Source: Candidatus Hydrogenedentes bacterium CG07_land_8_20_14_0_80_42_17 (GTDB taxonomy: Bacteria > UBA8481). Taken from it: 19,639 bases of DNA. Under the pieces are notes generated by a model. The model searched no databases. It worked only from the letters and a program-made list of their open reading frames with translations, and was not told the origin of the DNA. Shown here piece after piece: positions 8,417-15,377 of the stretch; positions within the stretch are counted from its first letter, which is position 1, and the number at the start of each line of letters is the position of its first letter. The DNA lies in assembly GCA_002780065.1 (NCBI GenBank), contig PEWQ01000110.1:1089-20727 (forward strand), in the 5' to 3' direction. Position numbers and translations under genes: made by a program.

Positions 8417-8425
8417 TAAATACTC

Positions 8426-8453
8426 TTGCTCGAATTTGCATTTTCGTTATGAT
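8426..8453 (+). promoter_or_regulatory. Candidate glyQ promoter
   Basis: TATGAT (8448-8453, 5/6 to TATAAT) ends 8 nt before the glyQ ATG, with a weak -35-like TTGCTC (8426-8431) 16 bp upstream. No Shine-Dalgarno precedes the ATG. The predicted start site falls at or very near the ATG. The promoter lies wholly downstream of the inverted-repeat element, so glyQ probably starts its own transcription unit. Confidence 0.4.
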
Positions 8454-8461
8454 TCTAACTT

Positions 8462-9373
8462 ATGAATCTGCAAGAAATAATATTGAAGCTTTCGGATTTT
8501 TATTCGAAAAAAGGTTGTATTATTGTTCAACCTTACGATACGGAAAAAGGAGCAGGCACATTTTCTCCTCATACATTTTTGCGTTGTCTCGGGTCTGAAC
8601 CTTTCAATGCCGCGTATGTTGAACCTTCGAGAAGACCTACGGATGGCAGATACGGACAGAATCCAAACAGGCTTCAGCATTATTACCAGTATCAAGTCAT
8701 AATGAAACCTGCTCCTGAAAATGCTCAGGACATTTATTTGGAATCGCTTATAGCATTAGGACTTGATCTTTCCGAGCATGATGTGCGCTTTGTGGAGGAC
8801 GACTGGGAGTCACCGACTTTGGGCGCGTGGGGACTTGGCTGGGAAGTTTGGCTGGACGGAATGGAAATAACTCAGTTTACATATTTCCAACAGGCAGGCG
8901 GAATTGATCTTGAACCGTTTTCTCTTGAACTAACTTATGGGCTGGAACGCATCGCAATGTATCTTCAAGGCGTGGATAATGTCTATGACGTAAATTGGGG
9001 AGGAGGAATGAAATATGGAGACATTCATCTTGCGACAGAATTTCAGTTTTCTCATTTCAACTTTTCTCATTCCGATTGCAAATTTTTATTCCAATATTTC
9101 GATTGGTGCGAAAAAGAAGCCAAGCGTTTAGCAGAAACTTTTGTTGAGGATCAAAATGGAATTAAAACTCCGCTCGTTTTTCCCGCATACGATCACGTTC
9201 TAAAAGCTTCGCATACTTTTAACTTGCTGGATGCTCGCGGTGCGATTTCCGTCACCGAACGTCAGGCGTATATCGGCAGAGTCAGAAATATTTCGAAAAG
9301 AGTAGCTCAGGTATACCTAGCGTGGCGTGAAGCCCTGGGGTTTCCGCTCTCTAGAGCAAAGGCTGGACAATAA
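8462..9373 (+). CDS. glyQ: Glycyl-tRNA synthetase alpha subunit
   Basis: The alpha subunit of the bacterial alpha2-beta2 glycyl-tRNA synthetase holds the class II catalytic core that activates glycine. The 303-residue length is normal. The sequence is strongly family-like: [15 protein letters not shown] (12-26), [16 protein letters not shown] (50-65, containing the class II motif 2 arginine), [18 protein letters not shown] (127-144), and [15 protein letters not shown] (156-170). The ATG at 8462 leaves the usual short N-terminus. It has no visible Shine-Dalgarno and sits 8 nt after a -10-like box. The stop shares one base with the glyS start (TAATG), so the two subunits are coupled for stoichiometric synthesis. 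Confidence 0.98.
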   Translation: MNLQEIILKLSDFYSKKGCIIVQPYDTEKGAGTFSPHTFLRCLGSEPFNAAYVEPSRRPTDGRYGQNPNRLQHYYQYQVIMKPAPENAQDIYLESLIALGLDLSEHDVRFVEDDWESPTLGAWGLGWEVWLDGMEITQFTYFQQAGGIDLEPFSLELTYGLERIAMYLQGVDNVYDVNWGGGMKYGDIHLATEFQFSHFNFSHSDCKFLFQYFDWCEKEAKRLAETFVEDQNGIKTPLVFPAYDHVLKASHTFNLLDARGAISVTERQAYIGRVRNISKRVAQVYLAWREALGFPLSRAKAGQ

Positions 9374-11418
9374 TGAAGTTCCTTTTGGAAATCGGAACCG
9401 AAGAGATTCCGGCAGGTTTTTTGCCTAACGGCAGAACAGCTCTAAAAAAATCGTCCGAAGATATTTTAATAAAATCAGGTCTGACAAATTTTGTAATCAC
9501 GGAGTACGGTTCTCCAAGACGACTTGCAATTCTTGCCGATAACCTTCCTCTAAAAAGTAATGATTCGATTGAAACTTACAAAGGCCCGCCGCTACGCGTT
9601 GCATTCGATTCTGACGGCAATCCGACTAAAGCGGCAATTGGATTTGCTAAAAAAGTCGGAGTAAACATTTCTGAGATTTCAAAAGAAGGAGAGTATCTTA
9701 TTGCTAAGGTTCACATTCCCGGCAGAACTTTAACTGAAATTCTTTCCGACGCAATTCCTTTGATTATCGAGTCGATACCATGGCCTAAATCAATGAGATG
9801 GAATAATAGCGGAAAGAGATTTGTAAGACCTGTCCGCTGGATTGTTGCGCTTCTTGAAAACAACATTGTTAATGCAGAATGGTCAGGAGTGATTGCGGGA
9901 AGAAACTCTTTTATTCGGCGAATGCCGAACGAAAAAGATTTGATGTCGCGGCCTGTTCCGATTAATTCTGCATCTGAATACGTTGATACTCTGCGGAATG
10001 CAAATGTAATTGTAGATCATAGAGAACGTATAAAATTTATTCGCGATGGAATCGAGAAAAAAGCGAAGTTAATTGGAGCCGAGCCTGTACTTCTTTCCGG
10101 AGAAGAAACATTTCTTTATCTCTGTGATCATACGGAAGACCCTGAGATTATGGTTGCAGATTTTGATACGGCTTTTATTACGGCTCCGAGAGAAATTTTA
10201 GAACTTACAATGTGGCGTCATCAAAAATATATTCCTCTAATTAAAAATGGGAAATTGATTCCGAAATTTATATTGGTGTCGAATCGAACATTTGGACATT
10301 CTTCCAATGATGAAGCAAATGAAAGACGCTATTTAAATGTCATATTAGGAAACAGGCGCGTGCTTTCAGCTCGACTTTCCGACGCAATATTTTTTTGGAA
10401 GACTGACATTGAACGGCCGCTGATATCACGAGCCGAAGACCTTGCAAAAGTGACCTTTCAGAAGGACGCCGGGACAGTTCTGCAACGGGTTGAACGCATA
10501 ACTGCTCTTGCATTGCGCATTGCGCCGATTTTGAAGCATCAGGACTTGAAACGTGTAGAGAGAGCAGTTCGACTTTCAAAAGCTGATTTGACTACAAAAT
10601 TGGTATTCGAGTTTCCTGAACTGCAGGGAGTTATAGGAAAAAGAATTGCGCTTCATCAAGGTGAAGACTTAGAAATTGCAGAATCGATTGAGGAGCATTA
10701 TTGGCCTATCGGAGCTGACCCGAGAATACCGAAGGGATTGTCTGCGATAGTTGCTCTTGCTGAGAAGGCTGATACTCTTCATTCGATTTTTGGAGTCGGA
10801 CTTGAACCGACGGGTTCGGCTGATCCGTACGGATTGCGTCGCGCCGCGCTTGGAATAATTCGGATACTTCTCGAAAATAAAATTTCATTTGATATCACAA
10901 ATCTTATTTCAGGTGAAAAGGTTTTGAACTTTGTGAGACAGCGTCTGGTTAATTACATTTCGGAAACTTTGAAAATAAATATTGCAGTGCTCGAAGCTGT
11001 TGCCGCTTCCGGTTGGCATAATTTCGTAGATTTTGAACTGCGCGCGATTGCAGCATCCAAATTGAAAGAACGTTCGGACTTCGAAGATATGGTCACCTCT
11101 TTCAAACGTGTGATGAATATTCTCGACTCTGAAGAAGGACGCTCCTCAGAACCTTCGCAGGAAAAATTTGTGGAGCCGGCTGAAAAAGACTTATTCAATG
11201 CAGTGAGCATTCTGGATCGAAACGTTGCCGAAAATCTTTCGAATGGAAATATTGAAGAGGCTCTCGATGAGATTGCTAAAATGAGACCGCTAGTTGATAA
11301 ATTTTTCGACGAGGTTCTTGTGAATACCGATGATCTTTCTCTTCGCATTAATAGGAAAGCTTTGCTCAATCGGCTCGGTTTGATCTTTCTAAGGATTATG
11401 GACTTTTCAAGACTGTGA
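9373..11418 (+). CDS. glyS: Glycyl-tRNA synthetase beta subunit
   Basis: The beta subunit binds tRNA-Gly and completes the alpha2-beta2 synthetase with GlyQ. It is 681 residues, near the family's usual size. The characteristic N-terminus FLLEIGTEEIPAGF (3-16) is present, as are the central HQGED...IEEHYWP region (from residue 428), belonging to the HD-like part, and SADPYGLRR (482-490). The C-terminal approximately 100 residues correspond to the DALR anticodon-binding domain. The ATG overlaps the glyQ stop by one base. The stop overlaps the GTG start of the following VKOR-DsbA gene (GTGA), so the operon continues. Confidence 0.97.
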   Translation: MKFLLEIGTEEIPAGFLPNGRTALKKSSEDILIKSGLTNFVITEYGSPRRLAILADNLPLKSNDSIETYKGPPLRVAFDSDGNPTKAAIGFAKKVGVNISEISKEGEYLIAKVHIPGRTLTEILSDAIPLIIESIPWPKSMRWNNSGKRFVRPVRWIVALLENNIVNAEWSGVIAGRNSFIRRMPNEKDLMSRPVPINSASEYVDTLRNANVIVDHRERIKFIRDGIEKKAKLIGAEPVLLSGEETFLYLCDHTEDPEIMVADFDTAFITAPREILELTMWRHQKYIPLIKNGKLIPKFILVSNRTFGHSSNDEANERRYLNVILGNRRVLSARLSDAIFFWKTDIERPLISRAEDLAKVTFQKDAGTVLQRVERITALALRIAPILKHQDLKRVERAVRLSKADLTTKLVFEFPELQGVIGKRIALHQGEDLEIAESIEEHYWPIGADPRIPKGLSAIVALAEKADTLHSIFGVGLEPTGSADPYGLRRAALGIIRILLENKISFDITNLISGEKVLNFVRQRLVNYISETLKINIAVLEAVAASGWHNFVDFELRAIAASKLKERSDFEDMVTSFKRVMNILDSEEGRSSEPSQEKFVEPAEKDLFNAVSILDRNVAENLSNGNIEEALDEIAKMRPLVDKFFDEVLVNTDDLSLRINRKALLNRLGLIFLRIMDFSRL

Positions 11419-12575
11419 AAAGATCATATCTCTGGTTGATCCTATCGGTTGTTGCGGCGCTTTGCGCTCTCGACTCGATTTGGCTTTCTGTGCTTCAGCG
11501 CGATTTGGACAGCCTCGCTTCTTACTGCCACATAGGAGAAGGTTTTGACTGTCTGCCCGCCTTGAAATCCAGATACGGAAAACTCTTTGGAATTCCGCTC
11601 TCGAATTTTGCGGTCGGACAATATCTGCTTATCTTCGCTCTTTCAGTTCAGCCTGTATTGCAACTGAAACGCTCAGACAGAAATTCTTTTTTACTGCTTC
11701 TGCTGAATGCGTGGGGAACAATTTTCTGCTTTTGGCTGGTTTATATTTCTTACGTCAGATTGAAGGCTTATTGCCCATTCTGCCTGGTTCTGCATATTTT
11801 AACTCCTGTTTTATTTTTGATTTCGTTTTTACTTTTTGCTCAACGCAAAATTTCAATTCGTGAAATTTTTAAGTCTGAATGGATATCAATAAAGAACAAT
11901 AAAATTATCGCGTTAGGAATTATTGTTGCATTGCTGATGGCTGTAGTTGGAGTTCCTTGGGTTCACTATAAAGCTAGAGAAAGACTCTTAGACGAGAGCC
12001 CGGCATATAAACAGATACTCGAAGGCAAGTATCCAAAGTTTGAAAAACTTAATGAATTGTTGGGAGAACGAGCGTTTAGAGGCACTAGCGACGCTAAAGT
12101 GACCATTGTAGAATTTGCGGATTTTATGTGCCCTATTTGCAGTGAGAGCAAAAGAGTTTTTGAAGACCTTATGAAATCTTATGACGTAAAACTTATTTTT
12201 GTACCGTATCCGCGCTCACGTGAATGCAATCCGACAGCGAAAAGCGACATACCTAATTCATGTTATGCGGCTCTTGTTGCTGAATTCGCTTCTCGCCGCG
12301 GAAAATTGTGGGAAACTTACGACGCGATATTTGATGACCCTGAAATATTGAAGCAAGATAGGGAAGGCGAATTGGCTAGAATTGCCGGAGCTTCAAATAT
12401 GGCCGAGATAACCAATGATACTCAGGCGGTAGCAGATTTGCAGAGAGACATTGCAATTGCGAATATATCCGGAGTGAAGCATACGCCTTCGATTTTTATT
12501 AATAACATGGGATTGGAAGGCATGCCTGACGAATGGTTTTTGTTTGAAGCGGTAGATAAAGAAAGCAGGCGATAG
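11415..12575 (+). CDS. VKOR-DsbA fusion, disulfide bond formation membrane protein
   Basis: This 386-residue protein fuses an N-terminal vitamin K epoxide reductase (VKOR) domain to a DsbA-like thioredoxin domain. It should oxidise exported proteins and pass electrons from the thioredoxin cysteines to quinone through VKOR, so one polypeptide replaces a DsbA/DsbB pair. The VKOR part has membrane segments at about 6-25, 66-84, 92-113 and 123-142. Its loop cysteines are Cys38 and Cys46, with Ser63 in GIPLSN and the redox pair CPFC (120-123). Another membrane segment at about 164-181 leads to the thioredoxin domain, with CPIC (239-242) and the cis-proline in HTPS (Pro358). Two further cysteines, 271 and 283, may form a structural disulfide. 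The GTG start overlaps the glyS stop by 4 bp; no in-frame ATG precedes the first membrane segment. Confidence 0.93.
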   Translation: MKRSYLWLILSVVAALCALDSIWLSVLQRDLDSLASYCHIGEGFDCLPALKSRYGKLFGIPLSNFAVGQYLLIFALSVQPVLQLKRSDRNSFLLLLLNAWGTIFCFWLVYISYVRLKAYCPFCLVLHILTPVLFLISFLLFAQRKISIREIFKSEWISIKNNKIIALGIIVALLMAVVGVPWVHYKARERLLDESPAYKQILEGKYPKFEKLNELLGERAFRGTSDAKVTIVEFADFMCPICSESKRVFEDLMKSYDVKLIFVPYPRSRECNPTAKSDIPNSCYAALVAEFASRRGKLWETYDAIFDDPEILKQDREGELARIAGASNMAEITNDTQAVADLQRDIAIANISGVKHTPSIFINNMGLEGMPDEWFLFEAVDKESRR

Positions 12576-12580
12576 GTGCT

Positions 12581-12585
12581 GGAGG
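12581..12585 (+). promoter_or_regulatory. Shine-Dalgarno GGAGG before the N-acetylglutamate synthase gene
   Basis: GGAGG lies 12 nt before the ATG at 12598, in the 22-bp gap after the VKOR-DsbA stop. It is the clearest ribosome binding site in the window. It shows that this organism does use Shine-Dalgarno sites for operon-internal genes, in contrast to the genes that lead transcription units. Confidence 0.65.
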
Positions 12586-12597
12586 TTTCGAGACCGT

Positions 12598-13896
12598 ATG
12601 GAACGGTATGAATTAATCATAAGATTTTTTGAGGAGATTGGAGCTTCGAGAGAAGCTGAAATGTATCTTAAACTCTTCCAGAAGGGCGAGCCCCAGAGAT
12701 TCGCCGTTATTGAACTCACAAGCGATATTTCCAGTTTATCGTTGCATATTCTTTCGCTTCAGCTTGCGTTTCTATCTTCTCTGGATCTTTATCCTGTCAT
12801 TGTTCATGGTGTCTCTTTAGCTGATCAAAAAAGAAAACAAGGAAAGTTTATTCATTGGCTGGACGGCTTGACTAAAAGAAAACCTTTGCCGGAACGGGAT
12901 GAAATTTACAAGGCTTCGGAAATGACGCTTGCTCTTAATGAAACGCTTGTTTCTTCGCTCAACGTAAATGATGTGGAAGCGGCAGGTCTTGTCGGAGGCA
13001 TTTTTCATCGAGATGAGAATGATCACATTCATGTTCATACAGCTCAAATATCAAAGTCGATTAGAAAAGATACCTTGCCGATCGTTGCCGCAACGTCTTC
13101 TCAAGAACCGATATGCAAAGAAAAAATTAATAGTTCACCTTTGAGATTATTCGATGCAACAAAAGCTCTAGTGGAAAAACTTAAGCCTAGAAAAATAATT
13201 AAAATCCGAGAGTTTGGTTCTTTGAGGTCTTCAAACAATTCTCCAATTGAATATGTGAATTTAAAACTGCATAAAGAACAATTTATGAATTCAGATATGA
13301 TGTTGAAAGAAGACAAACGAATCATTTCTGAATCAGCTTTGCTTTTGGAACGGCTTCCCAACCGAACAATTGTTGAAATTTGTAGTGCATCAAATCTTCT
13401 GAGAGAACTTTTTACTCAAAAGGGCGCAGGCACTCTTATTAAGGCAGGCCGGAGCATAAAAATTTATGATTCTTTAGAGGATTTGTCGTCAGTCAGGCTG
13501 AGAGCATTGATTCAAAAAGCGTTCGGCAGAAGTTTGATTCGTTCTTATTTTACAAAACAAAAAGAGAAGTTTAAGACAATTATTGTTGATCCTGATTACA
13601 AAGGAGCCGTTATCGTAAAAGAAGTAGAAGGACTGAACTATCTCGATAAATTTGCTGTTCGGCCTGAAGCTAGAGGAGAGGGGATAGCTACCGATCTGTG
13701 GCAGATGCTTCTTCACCATCATGATTCCTTCTTCTGGCGAAGCAGACCTGACAATTCGATAAACGGTTGGTATTTTGAAAAAGCTTCAGGATGCGTCAAA
13801 ACCGATAAATGGTTTGTATTTTGGAGAAATCTAACTGAAGCGGAAATAAATAAAGCTATTGAATTGGCTCAAGCGATTAAACCGACTTTGATTTGA
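12598..13896 (+). CDS. N-acetylglutamate synthase, amino-acid-kinase-like domain plus GNAT (DUF619) domain
   Basis: The 432-residue protein has the layout of vertebrate and Xanthomonas-type N-acetylglutamate synthases: an acetylglutamate-kinase-like N-terminal domain and a C-terminal GNAT domain of the DUF619/NAT type. It should acetylate glutamate with acetyl-CoA, the first step of arginine synthesis. The acetyl-CoA loop is RGEGIA (359-364), and the substrate region shows RPDNSINGWYFEKASG (NGWYFE at 389-394) followed by WFVFWRNL. The linker GAGTLIKAGRSIKIYDS is also family-like. In the kinase half, PVIVHG (66-71) is followed by VSLAD instead of the glycine-rich GGGP loop, and the usual NVNAD motif near the phosphate site reads KINSSP. 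Kinase activity is therefore doubtful, and a separate argB would be expected elsewhere. GGAGG precedes the start. Its last 20 bp overlap the convergent flippase-like gene. Confidence 0.87.
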   Translation: MERYELIIRFFEEIGASREAEMYLKLFQKGEPQRFAVIELTSDISSLSLHILSLQLAFLSSLDLYPVIVHGVSLADQKRKQGKFIHWLDGLTKRKPLPERDEIYKASEMTLALNETLVSSLNVNDVEAAGLVGGIFHRDENDHIHVHTAQISKSIRKDTLPIVAATSSQEPICKEKINSSPLRLFDATKALVEKLKPRKIIKIREFGSLRSSNNSPIEYVNLKLHKEQFMNSDMMLKEDKRIISESALLLERLPNRTIVEICSASNLLRELFTQKGAGTLIKAGRSIKIYDSLEDLSSVRLRALIQKAFGRSLIRSYFTKQKEKFKTIIVDPDYKGAVIVKEVEGLNYLDKFAVRPEARGEGIATDLWQMLLHHHDSFFWRSRPDNSINGWYFEKASGCVKTDKWFVFWRNLTEAEINKAIELAQAIKPTLI

Positions 13897-15184
13897 CTAT
13901 TCTGAATGCCGAACCTGCGCTTATCGAAAATGCTATCCAATACATCATACTGGTCGATAAAGCCACTCCGCTCAAACCGAGATGCGGTTCCAATATTGCA
14001 TTTAATATCAATATCGATAATAGAGAGAATCCTGAAATCGCGCCGACAATTTTGTTTTGATTCATTGCAGTCAGCAATCGCTGGCTGATTACCATTCCGA
14101 TGTACGCAGGCAGTTGCAAAAGAAAAAGTTGTTGAACGGCAGTCACTTTTTCAATTTCAATAATTCCGAAAGAGCCGCCTGCAAAGAGAAGTGCCACGAG
14201 TTCTTTGGATAACCAAATCAACACTGCGACTACGGGTACGCTAATAATTAAACTTACCAAAGTGTATTTTGCCCACACCCTCGCACATTCTTTTTTTTCG
14301 GATTTTGCAAGCAGTTCAGAAAAGTGTGAAAGTATCGAAGCTCCAAGCGGAACGGCAGAGAGCGCGATTAAGAGATACGGAAGCCTCATTCCATAATACA
14401 AAATAGAAATACCTCCGCTTCCGGATAATGTTGCAAAGGCTTGTTCTACCAGTGAAGTGCAGAACATAAGAAAGGTTCCAATTGAAAGAATGAATGATTC
14501 ACCTGCGAGTTTTCGGCATTCTTTGGAAATATTAAATGTAATTCTCGATAGGATTTTTGTTCGGTTTAAAATCCAAAATGAAAGCAGAAATTCAAATAGA
14601 ATTCCGACGCACATACAGATAACGAATAACTTAATTCCTATTGAATTCTTAAACGTGAAAAGAAATAGAACAGTAAGTAGAGGAGTAATTCCTGGAATAA
14701 TGGCAGAAGAAAAGAAACGCTTCTTCGACTGCAAGACTCCTGTAAGAATCCATGCAGGCCCTGAAATGATTATGAAAGGGAAGAGCTGAATCAGAATATC
14801 TATAACATTTGAACGAAGTGTCTCGTTGAAACCCGGAGCTAAAAAGGGCATGAAAATCCATGCGAGAGGAATTATTGCAATGCCTGAAAGAAGCGAAATC
14901 GCGACCGATAAAATTAAACTTTCTGTTACAAATCGCGAAACCTTTTCTTCACCGTCTTTGGATACTTGCGAAAGAGTTGTCACCAGCACTGCTTGCATAG
15001 CAAAAAACAAAACATTTACCGGAAGCATTGAAATATTAAACGCGATGAAAAAAGTGTCGAGCTCGCTGGAAACTCCAAAAACATTTGCAGTAATTATGCT
15101 TTGAATGAATCTGATTCCTTTGACTAAAATACTTGCTCCGAGGAAAAAGAAAGCTCCTTTTAATATGGATTCTTGAGTCTTCAT
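13877..15184 (-). CDS. MurJ/MviN-family (MOP superfamily) flippase-like membrane protein
   Basis: A very hydrophobic 435-residue protein with roughly a dozen membrane segments. Family features are visible: ANVFGVSSELDTFFIAF (33-49), LAPGF after the third segment, GVLQSKKRFF, and a GMRLPYLLIALSAVPLGASI stretch. MurJ flips lipid II; other MOP members move O-antigen or other undecaprenyl-linked sugars. It is shorter than typical MurJ (about 510 residues, 14 segments). By eye, Asp43 matches E. coli Asp39, but arginines matching Arg24 and Arg52 and an acid matching Glu273 are not apparent. It may therefore be a paralogue for another lipid-linked sugar rather than the essential lipid II flippase. 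No symbol is given for that reason. No Shine-Dalgarno is visible before the ATG. It converges on, and overlaps by 20 bp, the N-acetylglutamate synthase gene. Confidence 0.8.
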   Translation of the reverse strand: MKTQESILKGAFFFLGASILVKGIRFIQSIITANVFGVSSELDTFFIAFNISMLPVNVLFFAMQAVLVTTLSQVSKDGEEKVSRFVTESLILSVAISLLSGIAIIPLAWIFMPFLAPGFNETLRSNVIDILIQLFPFIIISGPAWILTGVLQSKKRFFSSAIIPGITPLLTVLFLFTFKNSIGIKLFVICMCVGILFEFLLSFWILNRTKILSRITFNISKECRKLAGESFILSIGTFLMFCTSLVEQAFATLSGSGGISILYYGMRLPYLLIALSAVPLGASILSHFSELLAKSEKKECARVWAKYTLVSLIISVPVVAVLIWLSKELVALLFAGGSFGIIEIEKVTAVQQLFLLQLPAYIGMVISQRLLTAMNQNKIVGAISGFSLLSILILNAILEPHLGLSGVALSTSMMYWIAFSISAGSAFRIVKSKSV

Positions 15185-15192
15185 TTATCGTG

Positions 15193-15223
15193 ATTATTCT
15201 GAGGAAAAATTTGGATAACGCAA
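15193..15223 (-). promoter_or_regulatory. Candidate promoter of the MurJ-family gene
   Basis: On the minus strand AATAAT (15193-15198, 5/6 to TATAAT) ends 8 nt before the ATG at 15184. The -35-like TTGCGT (15218-15223) is 19 bp upstream, so its spacing is loose. The 8-nt gap repeats what is seen at three other transcription-unit-leading genes in the window. Confidence 0.35.
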
Positions 15224-15284
15224 GTTTTTTTACACAGCCACAATTGCTATTGAAATTACATAAGATAGTAATATCAAACGAGAA

Positions 15285-15312
15285 TTGACTTTAATAATTG
15301 AGATAATAAATT
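15285..15312 (+). promoter_or_regulatory. Possible upstream polC promoter
   Basis: TTGACT (15285-15290, 5/6) and TAAATT (15307-15312, 4/6) are separated by 16 bp. This would give a leader of about 60 nt for polC. It is a weaker alternative to the TTGACA element downstream, and the region is very AT-rich. Confidence 0.25.
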
Positions 15313-15335
15313 ACCATTTCAATCAATTTGTTTTC

Positions 15336-15365
15336 TTGACAAAGCATTTCAATTCCAGCTACTCT
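15336..15365 (+). promoter_or_regulatory. Candidate polC promoter
   Basis: A perfect TTGACA (15336-15341) is followed after 18 bp by TACTCT (15360-15365, matching TATAAT at 3/6, at the T, A and final T). The ATG at 15378 is 12 nt beyond the -10 and has no Shine-Dalgarno, so the leader would be about 5 nt at most. The -35 is convincing; the -10 is weak. Confidence 0.4.
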
Positions 15366-15377
15366 TCATTCGCAATT

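Noticed and set aside
10953-11369. 138-residue minus-strand open frame
   Set aside because: Serine- and arginine-rich shadow of glyS with no independent support.
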